From Rhabditoides inermis (Eukaryota; Nematoda; Chromadorea; Rhabditida; Rhabditidae), in the NCBI GenBank assembly GCA_963966185.1, contig CAWZYM010000129.1, forward strand, positions 62,001-126,000: DNA of 64,000 nucleotides, in the 5' to 3' direction. Shown piece by piece: positions 11,801-21,522 of the stretch (the stretch's first letter is position 1; each line of letters starts with the position of its first letter). The notes beneath the pieces were generated by a model, which was given only the letters and a program-made list of their open reading frames with translations, searched no databases and was not told the origin of the DNA. Position numbers and translations under genes: made by a program.

Positions 11801-13900
11801 CAGTGTGTTTGTACCCATCAGAATGTCTCCTCCCGACTCATCCACCACTTGCATAACGATCGTGGTCGGCGTCGTTCCCGCGAAACACACTGTCACCTCC
11901 ACCTGTTCTAGTGTCTCCATCATATCTCCGGATGCATTGGCAATGCGCACCGCCTCCCCTTCTACCCTCCTCCATTCTTCGTTTCCCTCCTTCTTCAACT
12001 GTTCCCATCTTTCTTTTCCGATCACGCTAACCATCGCACCAGTGTCCAGTATCACCTCACATTTTGCGCCGATGATCTCCGCTTCTACCCTACACTCGCA
12101 TCCTACCACTCTTCCTGGCTCGACCACATTTTTCCCGTCTCCCTTCTTCTCTCCATCTTCGTTTTTCTCGGACGAACCCTCTCCGCTTCCTTTCGTCACC
12201 ATGTACGCATTCTTCGCCTTAAACTGGCTTGGACTCCCTTGTGTCGTATGTTTCGACGACGTCAGCACACCCTTGGGAGACGTACACTGGGATGCCTTAT
12301 GATTTGCCCCTCCACAGTTGTGGCACCGGAATGCGCTGTCTCCCTTGGTTCCTCCCGACTTGAATCCCAACCCTGTACCACCTCCATTTCCTTTTCCCAC
12401 TATCCCTGATCCACCCGCTCCTTTCTGTCCACCTCTGAAGGAGGCGACACCCTCTTTCCTTAGCCAAATGTCCTTCGCCTTCTCGCTCTTTAGAATTCTT
12501 TCCTTCGCCCTTTCGTACTGCTCTCCCCTCTCTGCCTCCATCACATCTTGCGCAATGTTCAGGTGGTCGGGCCAAGTCTGGATCTGTTCCAGTAGCACCG
12601 ATGCCATATCCTTGTCATGACTCTCATACTCTTCATCGTCATACGCAGCTCGAGCTTCTTTTTCCACTTCTTGGATGAAGTCGCTCATCTTCTGCCCTGG
12701 CCGTGCACTCATCTTCCTCAATTGTACCACCGCTTTGTTCGCTCGCACTCCCCTATCTATTGCCATCTTTTCTGCCAGCGCCGAGAACACCATTTCCACG
12801 CTCCCGTCTCGCACCTTTCTCGGGAGCACATCATACTTTCCTTTATCCTTCAACTTCTGCCTTAGCAACATCTTCTGCACTTCGTCACTCATCATTCCGT
12901 ATTTACAACGGAACATGACCCAAAACCGTCGCAGCGCACTCTCCGATGCATCATTACCCAGTGTTTCCACATCGAAATCCGGCATGTGCCTCGTATCCCC
13001 TCCCCTCCCCTCATAAGCAGAAATTGAGAAAATCCACTCACGCGACTTGGCGACGTTGGTCAGCTCCCTGTCCACGTCTCCCTGCCTCCCATTTCGTCCG
13101 CCCTCCATCATCCTCGAACTCGATGCCGCATCCGCTTCTCGCGAAACTCTTCTCGAGCTTGGAGATGAGTACTGCAACATCTCTCCATTATCATCCATCC
13201 ATTCCTCAGCTACCGACCCCTCATCATCCTCTCCTTCTTCCCCTTCCTCACCTCCTCGCTCCTTTTTGAGTCGCGCGATCGTATCCGTCGCTCCTTGGAG
13301 CTTGCTCTTCACCCGGTCGAGCTCTCCTTCAGCGCTCTCTGCTTCGAGCTTCTCCTGCAATTCGATAGCTGAAGCCTTCCATTTCTTCGCTTCCCGTTTC
13401 CACTCCTCCCCTACTTCCTTCCAACTTTTAGCTTCATCCAGTGCTTCCCTCACTGATTGCTTCTCCGTCAGCATCGCTAGCTCCGCACACCATTCCTTGA
13501 ACTTGCGCATTGTTGCCTTTGCTGCTTCACTCTCCTTGTTGAGTTTAGTCACCTTATTCTGTAGTTTCTCGAACATTCCTGCCATCCCTATTCCCTCTTT
13601 CTGTGCCTTGTCAATTCCCTCGCCCATGCTCTCAAGGTACAGTGTCAGCGCGCTAACCCAGTCGCCCATGATCTTATTCACTGACTCCCGCTGTCCATCC
13701 GCCGTCCTAAGACTCTTCATAAGTTCCGAATCAACCCTGGTTATCATTTCCTTTGCCTCCTTGATCATCTGCCGACTCAACTCCGGCTTCAGGTTCTCCA
13801 GGCTACTCACCAACATCTCCAGAGCAGGGACGGCCTCCACGGTCTTATCGCCGCCCACACTCGAGGTGTCCATCTCCTCCTGATGGTCTTCCGCAACCAT
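8837..13900 (-). CDS. Gag-Pol-like polyprotein of LTR element (1,687 aa), no recognisable integrase
   Basis: A single uninterrupted ORF. Approximate residues: 1-220 charged, helical/coiled-coil, ending in an acidic GEEGEDDEG stretch; 310-420 Gag-like helical region; 525-540 zinc knuckle CHNCGGANHKASQC; 615-630 aspartic protease VILDTGAMVSVIG; 930-1,130 reverse transcriptase with VLVKKKDGSLRFCVDYR, LPFGLSTSPATYQRLM and catalytic VYIDD; 1,140-1,300 RNase H with MYTDASTEGLGAVLS and VYTDHKPL. After the RNase H comes about 300 residues without an HHCC zinc finger or spaced DDE triad, then a tail of Gly/Arg repeats (about 1,610-1,687). No other ORF in the element could supply integrase. The start is the ATG at 13,900, just downstream of the leader. 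The reverse transcriptase is typical of Ty3/Gypsy; the C-terminal region is unassigned. Confidence 0.93.
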   Translation of the reverse strand: MVAEDHQEEMDTSSVGGDKTVEAVPALEMLVSSLENLKPELSRQMIKEAKEMITRVDSELMKSLRTADGQRESVNKIMGDWVSALTLYLESMGEGIDKAQKEGIGMAGMFEKLQNKVTKLNKESEAAKATMRKFKEWCAELAMLTEKQSVREALDEAKSWKEVGEEWKREAKKWKASAIELQEKLEAESAEGELDRVKSKLQGATDTIARLKKERGGEEGEEGEDDEGSVAEEWMDDNGEMLQYSSPSSRRVSREADAASSSRMMEGGRNGRQGDVDRELTNVAKSREWIFSISAYEGRGGDTRHMPDFDVETLGNDASESALRRFWVMFRCKYGMMSDEVQKMLLRQKLKDKGKYDVLPRKVRDGSVEMVFSALAEKMAIDRGVRANKAVVQLRKMSARPGQKMSDFIQEVEKEARAAYDDEEYESHDKDMASVLLEQIQTWPDHLNIAQDVMEAERGEQYERAKERILKSEKAKDIWLRKEGVASFRGGQKGAGGSGIVGKGNGGGTGLGFKSGGTKGDSAFRCHNCGGANHKASQCTSPKGVLTSSKHTTQGSPSQFKAKNAYMVTKGSGEGSSEKNEDGEKKGDGKNVVEPGRVVGCECRVEAEIIGAKCEVILDTGAMVSVIGKERWEQLKKEGNEEWRRVEGEAVRIANASGDMMETLEQVEVTVCFAGTTPTTIVMQVVDESGGDILMGTNTLQNVGMNMSFGQKTFKAFNNDVDQAEKVSEKGIVRAEKRVYIPPGQGKRIEVKGEGEGEMILWSNQKGIESGLCKVTNGVSSVLVENRTGNPIRIKKGEEVGRWTTEEWRDAGGEKREGDGEMLGVGQGKEWRGEERSDEIMRRMKGEEGSDKCVASEVEWARLRAMIGKYSGSFALSEKELGTTDLVVHEIDTGTSAPIRQRGRQVPMALKAEVRKILDDLLEREVIERSQSPWASPVVLVKKKDGSLRFCVDYRRVNEITKQDAYPLPHIDGMLANLRGKRVFSTMDMHSGYWQVKLSPEAREKSAFTTEGGLYAFRVLPFGLSTSPATYQRLMDTVLGELLGSEVMVYIDDIIVATESVERHFEVLENVFRALEGAHLMMKPEKCTFLKDEVEFLGHIVDGEGVHMDAAKVRKIWEYKRPENVGEVRTFLGMASYNRKFILDFAKIVRPLQLLTGKGKKWEWGDAQEKAFLKLKEKIAAAPVLAQPDIEKAVSGERPFHMYTDASTEGLGAVLSQEGDDGYHHPIYFASKALKKAERNYYVGDLEALAIVTALRQFKRFIMGAKTIVYTDHKPLCTLLKGTEMAGRLWRIREMNTLHPGKAFEKVLEIKDVGEADGAKTTDGRHFKKELTSAMKRTQAKNLCELALMAEAALGGGNDGDKNMRYAMLKGDKDGTHKIGVRAWTAAYDVLATVDLDVMAALIKRLGDNVAFKWKGGDGGTSASTGVNVVLEAMRDKGDRKDCEATIVTFGGRMTHIGRVLDHQVKTDGYDALETWAKEEDTTTAVLILPACAGDWRKKSGEKTTIPAGRRIIVAAPPMDAKELESEKIWTEWKSVKDWLATQEGVEVKWKVLNTSYLRAVKCPTGGFGPCTKDSKEFPTREELRHYAQLLKDWVADEVELKLKEKKEREEEGPPERKRRCDGVIARGGRGGGGHRGRGAGNEWGRGGGFGGGGRGRQFRGCSDRGDGWGETRNRGGSSGGQERERF

Positions 13901-14027
13901 CCTGCAACAATCGATATCACCACTGTGTCAACACAACAGTTCTTCACACGTCACGCGAATCACGTAGTATGATGTCACGACCACTTGTTTCAACACTTCC
14001 GATGTTCTCAGTTCGGTTCGGCCCCCA

Positions 14028-16054
14028 TGTAACTTCTTGCTTCCACTAAGCCTCTGAAGTCGCTAGAAAATCCTCCGATTTTCCCACCGATAAAATCCTA
14101 TTATATCGGAATTCCTTATGCCACCAATCAATATCCACGAGACTATTCCCTCAGTCCTCACGCTGTTGTTCCTCAACAGTCAGTTTCCACCTCACCAATC
14201 GATATGCACTACGCTGACCACTCGGTTTCTCGCGCTGTTGCTCCTCAACAGTCAATTTCCGTTCCACTAATCAATAGTGTGACCGTCCACGTCACACTAT
14301 TTGTCACCCTCCGTGAACCTGGCCGTCCGCGCACAAGCACACCCAATCAATCAATCAATAGTTCCAAGTATCCACCGGGAACACAACCGGAATCAAAACT
14401 CGCGAAGAGTAATAGCAACACGAAAACACGAATAGTATACAAAGTTTATATATCAATCAATCGAAAACTCAACGACACAACTCAACAACAAAGAAACGAA
14501 CAGTATCACGACCCTAACACAATCTCGGTCACAACTGGCTATGTCTAGCTACACGCCACCAAAGAAAACGCGCGATAATCACTAGCACGCGACTCTACAC
14601 AGACACAACACTGGTTACAAAACAACAACAATTAGAACATACTAGAGACCGACCGTACTCAGACAAATGAGCCGGCGGCCGCGCTGGGCTGTCGGGAACC
14701 CCGCCGGGCTAGCGGGATCCCCGCAACCCTTCCGCGGGGTTGCCGCTTGCCGAGCGGGGTCGCCGCTAAAATGGGCGGGAAAAGTGAGTGAGCGGGGGCC
14801 CCGCGCCGCTCGCTCGGGGCAGGCGAGAAATCGAAAAGACGCCGTTGTCGATTTGAATTCGAAGTGTTGTTGTTCGCTATTTCACTACTTCACATTTTGT
14901 TTTTTTCATGTTTCTTTTGTATTTTGTCTGTTGTGATTGTTGTAATTGTGTATTCGGCTATCGTAGGAATTAAGTAAGTGCGCATGGTAGAGCTGGTTGG
15001 AAAAAGAGGTTTCATGCGCGAGTTTCACCGCATGAGTAAGGAATTGCATACTGACCAGCAAACCAGTATCAGTTGCTATTTTTCAGACCGAAAGAAGCTT
15101 TCCAGTATTAAAGTTCCTTTCTGTCGAAGAGCTCATACCACTTTGCACTTGACGAACATAAACTTCTACGAGTTTGGTCGTGGTTAACAGTCTATATATA
15201 CCGATCCTATCACAGATGTCTTCTCGGCGACGAGCGACGAGCGACCCACTTTGCCTACTCCGAGCTCGGATACAAGTTCGTCCCTAGGTGAGGTTCGATT
15301 CTAGCATTAATTATACAGTGTATTTGATATGTCTTTTTATTTTCAGCTTCGATTCGAGCGGCGAACCGCTATGGAAGCTGCCACCTTCCCGCTCCAGCCC
15401 TGTGACAAAAGGGAACATCATGCAGAACGGAATGGAATCTAAGACACAGGTATGATAGGATATATTCTTACTTTTGGTTTCTAATTCTTATGTCTTGCAG
15501 GCTTTCCTGCTAGATGCCGAATGTTGTGTGTGATCAACTCTGCCGGACAGAAGTCGCTTCAACTCGCGAGAAGATTCAAGCGCTATCACCAACTGCAACT
15601 ACCACACCAACTGCAACTACCACACCAACTGCAACTACCACATTCCCCTAAAACATTGTGTGCACGATTGACCCGAGATACGTTCATATTCTTCGATGTG
15701 TGATGTAACTATATGTGTGCAATGACAGATAAATGTATACTTTGAAATGGTTATTGATTGAACAGGAGAAAGCAATCGATAAGTAGTAGAAAGCAGCGAT
15801 CGAATCGCAAGCGAATGTGACTGTAGCGGGGGCGCCGCACGCCTGCTAGCGGGGGCCCCGCTCAGTGAGCGGGAACCCCGCCTCACCGAGAGAGGCAGTC
15901 GCGCGGCGTTCACGCGCGATCGCCGCTTGAGAGGTGGCGGGGCCCCCGCTTTTCAATGGGCGGGGGCCCCGCCATCTTGTCTAGGGTCGTACAAATTCTC
16001 AACGGGTCATACAAATTCTAAACTGGAATAATTGGGACAACATTACTATTCACA
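14028..16054 (-). repeat. 5' LTR, interrupted by a 1.3-kb insertion
   Basis: LTR sequence at 14,028-14,657 and 15,986-16,054 together equals the intact 3' LTR. The break falls after GACCGACCGTA and resumes at GTCGTACAAATTC. The interruption probably harms transcription from this copy, because it lies inside the 5' LTR. Confidence 0.92.
14658..15985. mobile_element. GC-rich insertion element within the 5' LTR
   Basis: 1,328 bp absent from the other LTR. Its ends are related inverted sequences (CTCAGACAAATGAGCCGG at the left; CCTAGACAAGATGGCGGG reading inward from the right). Subterminal zones (about 14,667-14,830 and 15,815-15,980) are packed with GC palindromes of the type GCGGGGNCCCCGC, unlike anything else here. 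The AT-richer centre contains what look like exons with two short introns (donor GTGAGGTT near 15,291 to acceptor TTTTCAG near 15,346; donor GTATGATA near 15,451 to acceptor CTTGCAG near 15,500). A plus-strand frame at about 14,984-15,187 contains REFHRMSKELHTDQQ. I do not recognise the product with certainty; a decayed transposase or a captured host exon are both possible. Confidence 0.7.
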
Positions 16055-16058
16055 ACAC

Positions 16059-16220
16059 GAACATTACAAAGTTGGATACATATCTATACAAACTTCAAAA
16101 AAATTAAAAACCAACAAACATTTATCTGTGAAAAAATAAGAAAATTGTTTAAAAAAAAGCAAAAAGTGCAAAAGAGCGTCAAAATTAAAAACTGTTCGAC
16201 TAGAGCAAAACAATTGTTGG
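16059..16220 (+). repeat. Inverted repeat arm, right portion
   Basis: AT-rich sequence including AGAAAATTGTTTAAAAAA and CAAAACAATTGTTGGCG. It continues the 8,054-8,105 segment across the LTR insertion and pairs in reverse complement with 25,850 to about 26,025. It contains no ORF. Confidence 0.8.
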
Positions 16221-17063
16221 CGATTGAGCGATGTTCTCAGGATTGGCTATTTAGGATAGCGGAAGGTTTACTCACAACAGCCAAGTCACTGTTATGAATA
16301 GTCAAGCCTCTATTTTAATAGCCACTGTGTTTTCCAATATTCTTCTAACAATTTATGTTTATTTTGTTTTTTTTCGTGTTGTTATTTTTTTCCGTATTTT
16401 TATGCTATGTCATTATATATTATCAAGTTTTCGTGACCTAATAAGTGTTATTTGGTGTAATGAAGTCGATTTAATGAGAATAATTATAGCGTGTGCATGT
16501 GATCGAGAGGTCTTGCTGTGCTGGTTCACCTACGACAACTCGACAACCGCTTCCCAACATTGTTGTACAGGTGAATTTTGACTATTCTGAGAACATTCAC
16601 CTTATATTGTATTCATATTTCATAGCAGATGAGTTAACGTTTGCGCTGAAATTCATTGAACTGTTTGAAGAAGGAGGATCCTTTTTCGGTTATCAAGTTT
16701 TGTTTCCGAAGACCCATCTATCTCTCGCTCAAACACAATCTTCTTTGTATCGAAAACATGTGCCATGTGCGTCTTTTTCATCGTTCTGTAACATTATTGA
16801 AAACAATGTTAAGTTCGTGCTGGGTCCGGACGGCCGACCGGACGGCGCGCGGCACAACCACCAGGTCACCAGCCACCAGCGACAACGTGTGCACGGTTAG
16901 TTGAATCTCGTGCTTTTGAAGTATTTCGTAGTGATCATAGTTATGACAGATTGTCATGCTATGTTTCAAAAGAAGTTCGTTCCGTTTGTTGATGTATCCG
17001 TTGCGCGGGCGACAAGGCCGGCAAGGGTGCGTCGCATAATCGATATGTTATCGATTGCATCAG
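16221..17063 (+). other. AT-rich stretch upstream of ETFDH pseudogene
   Basis: Mostly AT-rich sequence with a short hydrophobic ORF (16,294-16,581, 95 codons, Ile/Phe/Val-rich). I do not regard that ORF as a gene: its composition follows the base bias and there is no family match I know. The earlier ETFDH exons (targeting sequence and FAD-binding GxGxxG) would be expected here, but I could not find a convincing one. Confidence 0.4.
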
Positions 17064-18977
17064 GTGAAGAGTTCCGATGGGTGCGCACACTCTGTCGAGA
17101 GAATGTGTCAGTGCGGTCGTGGAGACGCCCTCGACGAACTGCTGTACGAGTCGGAAGAAGATGGAGCATGAGGGAGTGCCCATCCAACAGCAGGTGACGT
17201 CATCAGTAAATCTAAGGTGACGTCCTGATTCCTTCAGATGAAGAAGGGATCGATCGCGATTCTGACGGAAGCCGATTTCGCCCGGCATCCCGCTCGCTAA
17301 CCACGGCAACTACGTGGTGCGCCTCGGCCACGTGGTGAGCTGGCTCGGACAGCAGGCCGAGGCCGCCGGAGTCGAGGTCTACCTTGGATACGCGGCCAGG
17401 CCAGCGAGGTGCGCCCATGTTGTTCTATTATGTAAATTGACATACGGGAAAAAATATTGACATGTAAAAATATTGACAAATTGACATATCTTCAGATCTT
17501 GTACAACGAAGATGACAGTGTGAAGAGAGTGGCTACGAACCTACGGACGATGTTGGATTCACTTAGGACGGCCTGCCCAATGTAATCACTACGTAGAGTG
17601 TTAAAGAAGAACTCCGGGGAATCTAGGAATGCGTGTCAATCAGACAAAACCATGCCTAATCTATTCAACACTAACATTCTTCGCTCACGAAACTAACAAA
17701 AATTAGCATATTCTAATTATTTTGCACACTTCCTATTGACACGGTGTTACTCAATCGCACTCGCGTTATGGCTGACCCCGCGGTCAAAAAGACTGTACCC
17801 GTATGCGCTCTCTGCAAACGCGCACTCTGTCAACCCGGTGCGAAACGAGAGCAGGCAAACTGTGTGATCAGAGCGAACTATATCTAAATGTGACTGAATA
17901 GAGCACGACTAATTGTGAATAGCGCAGGTTCCCCGGAGTTCTTCTTTAATGGCGTCCGTCTACACGGCGTCGTTCGAGTAGTGCATTGGTGGGAGAAGTG
18001 TGAGTTTGACGCTGTGGTTTGCAGGAGATCTTTGAGCGCGGTGTGGAGCTGCACGCCATTGCACCGTGTTTGGTCAGGGCTGCAGGGGACACTTCTCCAA
18101 GCAGGTACCACTGTATGGCCGTACCTTTGTGTTATCACGTGATTTTAGATTAAGGACAAGTTCTCTCTGCTCATCCACGACATGTCGTACGGTTTTGGGC
18201 TGAAGGAGCTGTGGCAGATCGATTCGGCCAAGCACCGCTCCACATTGAGCACACTGTCGGATGGCCTCGGTACGTCGTGTCGATAGCTATCGATTGATTG
18301 ATTGATGGTGTTGTTTATGCCTAGAACCAGTTATGGCAAGAACCAGTTACCAGCCCACCATATTGAGGACGACGGACAGCCGGTCGTGTCTGTGGGCCTT
18401 GTCGTCGCCCTCGGCGATAAAAACCCCACATGAATTCTACCTGGTGAGTAATGGTCCCTTGTCGTCTCACTGTTTCTCCCATCTCTATTGCAGGAGTTGT
18501 AGCGCTACAAGTTGCACCCGTCTATCCGCAGTCAGTTGGAGAGCGGGAAGAGGAGTGGGTATGGAGCGCGCGCCGTCAACCAGGGACCGGCGAGTGCCCG
18601 AGCTCACCTTCCCCGGTCAGTCACACGCACTGACGAAGCTAGGATGCTAGGGTTAGGACTCCTACCGTATGAATGGAATGTGTTTACAGGTGGTGGGCTG
18701 ATATGCTGCCCTGATGGTATGAACGTGGCGAAGCTGAAGGGAACGCACAATGCGATGAAGAGTAGAATGGTGGCGGCCGTGAGCATCTTCGAGATTGAGA
18801 AGGACGTGGAGAAGACGAGTGAGTGTGTTCTCCCCCATTGCCTTCTCATCTTTTCCCCTGCAGCCATTACCCCCGCCTCGCACCCGGAGCGACTCGAGGA
18901 GACGTATGTGATGAAGGAACTCAAGGCCACCCGAAACGTCCGACCCTCGTTCAACACGTCTCTCGGTCTTTCCACAG
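17064..18977 (+). pseudogene. ETFDH: ETFDH pseudogene (electron transfer flavoprotein-ubiquinone oxidoreductase), partial
   Basis: ETFDH passes electrons from ETF to ubiquinone in the inner mitochondrial membrane. Exon remnants, in order: 17,064-17,193 (GAHTLS followed by LDELLYE in another frame); 17,238-17,408 ([24 protein letters not shown]); from 17,496 (LYNEDDSVKRVATN); about 18,025-18,105 (FERGVELHA, then GQGCRGHFSKQ after a frame change); about 18,165-18,270 (YGFGLKELW and HTVGWP in different frames); 18,360-18,430 (DDGQPVVSVGLVVAL, followed by a stop); 18,500-18,620 (LHPSIRSQLESGKR, YGARAVNQG); 18,690-18,975 (MNVAKLKGTHNAMKS, ELKATRNVRPSFN). Frameshifts and stops recur, so it is not functional. 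The ubiquinone/4Fe-4S C-terminal part is missing, because the sequence turns into VWA8 at 18,978. A 341-bp TTAA element sits in one intron. Confidence 0.9.
17605..17945. mobile_element. TTAA-flanked TIR element (341 bp) in ETFDH pseudogene
   Basis: The near-perfect inverted ends AGAAGAACTCCGGGGAA are flanked by TTAA on both sides (17,601-17,604 and 17,946-17,949). No ORF. It lies between ETFDH exon remnants, so it is intronic in origin. The end sequence differs from the other TTAA elements here except for the leading AG. Confidence 0.8.
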
Positions 18978-20186
18978 TCGTGTGACGTTGATTTGGCAGT
19001 GTTGCTGCAGAAAAAGATGAACTCTATGCCAGAGATCTTTTCCTTTTTACAGACGAACACTCTTCTCCTGCTCGATCCATCAACTCGCGTCCTCCAGAAG
19101 ATTGCACTGGAGAGCAGCCTCATGGAGAGGGTCGGGAAGTGTGAGTGAGAGGGGGAGCGCGCACTTCGAATCAGTATTCTGTGTGTCGATGAGACACGAA
19201 AATATTTCATATGTTTCGCCAAAATGATATAGTTGTGCGTTTTCATTTTGAGTTTCATTTTGAGATCAGGTCCGTTTTTCATCCCACGTAGTTATAATTC
19301 AAATTTTACTTTGTTTGTCTTTGCATATGTTTCACACGCTCTATACGAACAGAGAGTCTGGTTGCGCAATCAATAGCAATAACACGCGATAATAATCTCC
19401 TCGTAGTACTGGGCGACTCTTCTTCGTGGCGGCTGATCGCGTGCCGCCCCGACTGCCTTCCCGTCCTTCTGGAGAGGGGAGGAGAGATGATGATGATCAT
19501 GGAAGGAGAAGGAGAGGTGGGTGGAGAAGACGAGCATGTCATCACATTCTTTACAATCATGATTGGCAATGTACAGATGCAGGTAGGATGCAGGTAGTGT
19601 GTATCTCACTCAGGACATGCGCATGACGTCAGTCTCCCTTCCGCATCCGGTTCGCGACACGATTCCAGTGGGAGGGGACAGGTGGATCGTCAGCTGGCAG
19701 GTGAGTGAGGGCAGGCCCGAGGTCTGGCAGATGGGATGACTGTGACATCGGTGTTTGTGTATGAGGAAATGAATTATCATGATTACAGTGTTGTGTATGC
19801 TGGAGTGATGTGTGGGCGAGGAAACATATTTAATGTAGTCATTGATTCTTTAAATTTGCTTCTATCTCTCTTTTTTAATAGTTACTGTGAATTTCAATGT
19901 GATCGTATTCGTCGTCGTTTCGCGAAATTGATGTATAGTAATCGTTGCCTGTCTTGCGGTGACATGTTGCCAGTGAAACCTACGTATATTCAGGACGGCT
20001 CTGCGGCTTCTCTGCTGTGTTGTGAAGGAGGGGAGTGGGAGGTGCGACCGATAGAGAACAGCCTGCCGGAGACACTCCACTTGAAGACGAGCAGGAAGAT
20101 GGGAGAGGGTGAGGGGGAAAGGAAGAGGGAGGGAAGGAGGGAGGGAGAGAGAGAGAAGAGAGGGAGATAGTGGATAGTGAGGGAGA

Positions 20187-20218
<32 letters not shown>

Positions 20219-21140
20219 TTCTGTCAGGTTCTCTGTTCACTGCCGATGGCTTCTATGCGCTCAAGTCGGACGGATTCCCCGCTACTCTGGTGGGTTTCGA
20301 AAAAAAAATAAGTTCTATGTTTTGTGGCTTACGTATGTTTTTTTTCCATTTCTTGCTTTTCCGCGCAGTTTTGCTACGGTGAACCCAATAGATTCTGACC
20401 AGTTAAGAGTCGTCGTATTAGTCGTATTCGGTGTATCAATGTGTCGGAGAGTCGGCGAGTGATGCGTGGTAAAGGAATCATACTGTTTGCTCGCATTGCA
20501 GACGTCTTCGCCTCTGCTGGGCTCCGCCCGCCCGGAACTGCAAGAGGGAGAGGCTGTGGATGGAAAGAAGCCGTTCTACGCCGTCAAGAAGGACACGCTG
20601 TGGGTTTCGTTCATCACATTGAGTATGCTTGGGCACTATTCTTCTGAATGCATTCCACTTTGTTCAGACAACTATATGCTTCTTACCTTGATTTAATACG
20701 TGCATGATATAAGTCGGGTTCAATTGATTTTTTCGCAAAGTTATAGAGAACTTTGAAACTGACAAATAATGCGACTGAAATTGCAAAACTGTCTATGGTA
20801 GATATTTAACAACTTATGATGCGAAATCGCTCTTGAAATTCTGTGAATGAATTGTAAAATAGTTCAAAAATGAAACGAACTATTAATTTTCAAGTGTTCT
20901 GTCTTTGCATTGTAAAATAGGCCCATGGATAGCCCATGGACAACTTTGCAGAAGTGCAGCGAGAACTCATCTGCAGAATCGGCCCTGGGCCGATTTTGCA
21001 GACGAAATTCAGACAGTCTGTAAAATCAGCCCAGGGCCGATTTTACAGACGAATCGCAGACAAAGCGGGCAGAACCATCTGCATTATCGGCCCTCGGCCG
21101 ATTTTGCAGACAGACCTGATAGCTTGTCTTGGCAAAACAT

Positions 21141-21213
21141 TCGCCGAGCGCGGGACTCGATCCCAAGAAGCGAGCGCGCAGATTGCACAACGATACCACT
21201 AAGCCATCCACGC
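21141..21213 (-). ncRNA. tRNA-like segment (SINE-head-like), left arm of foldback element
   Basis: Read on the minus strand, this 73-nt stretch has an A-box-like TGGCTTAGTGGTATCG and a T-arm-like GGGATCGAGTCCC with a 7-nt loop. Acceptor-stem halves do not pair, so it is not a working tRNA. It ends in GCGCTCGGCGA, exactly as its partner at 21,450-21,522, and runs into the shared arm sequence AATGTTTTGCC. Confidence 0.5.
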
Positions 21214-21449
21214 TTGTGCTGCTCTCTCTCTCTCTCTCTAAGACGGGAAACAATGCGCTGCGTTCAAAGAGACGAGACTTGATGATGCTTACTTTGTGAA
21301 TGTAATTGTTTCGAAACCAAAGAACTAATCTTTTGGAAACATAGCATTTGATATTTGAATGTTCACTCTCACACAATTAGCAGAAGCTGTCACAATACTT
21401 TTTTGAGGTGCGCGCTGTCGACTATTAGTTAATGCAGCACGCAACATGT

Positions 21450-21522
21450 GCCAGCGTAGTGTAGTGGTGTAGCACGGCGAACATTGATCTTATCTCGCGA
21501 GTTCGAACCTCGCGCTCGGCGA
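21450..21522 (+). ncRNA. tRNA-like segment (SINE-head-like), right arm of foldback element
   Basis: A 73-nt stretch with A-box-like AGTGTAGTGGTGTAGC and a perfect T-arm, GCGAG-TTCGAAC-CTCGC (5-bp stem, 7-nt loop). The 5' part differs from the left arm's segment, whereas the 3' end GCGCTCGGCGA is the same. The acceptor stem is not complementary. The best reading is a tRNA-derived promoter module, not a tRNA gene. Confidence 0.55.

Larger units (their letters stand above)
8106..16054 (-). mobile_element. Ty3/Gypsy-type LTR retrotransposon, nearly intact
   Basis: The element is on the minus strand. The 3' LTR is 8,106-8,804 (699 bp) and the 5' LTR is 14,028-16,054, interrupted by a 1.3-kb insertion. 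LTR ends are TG...CA in element sense. The target duplicate is ACAC, or AACAC counting one ambiguous base (8,101-8,105 and 16,054-16,058). A primer-binding-like sequence beginning TGGGGGCC directly follows the 5' LTR (14,027 downward), and a purine tract (8,805-8,821) directly precedes the 3' LTR. Apart from the insertion the LTRs differ at only a few positions, so the insertion is recent. The internal region holds one long ORF, described separately. An empty site is visible near 26,020-26,030. Confidence 0.93.

Noticed and set aside
9183..13883. Plus-strand ORFs of 80-280 codons opposite the LTR polyprotein
   Set aside because: Antisense shadows of a 1,687-codon ORF with clear protease, reverse transcriptase and RNase H motifs.
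16294..16581. 95-codon hydrophobic ORF as a membrane protein gene
   Set aside because: AT-driven composition, no splice context, no relation to the neighbouring ETFDH remnants.
21141..21522. Functional tRNA genes in the foldback element
   Set aside because: Acceptor stems do not pair, although length and T-arm are good; more like SINE heads.
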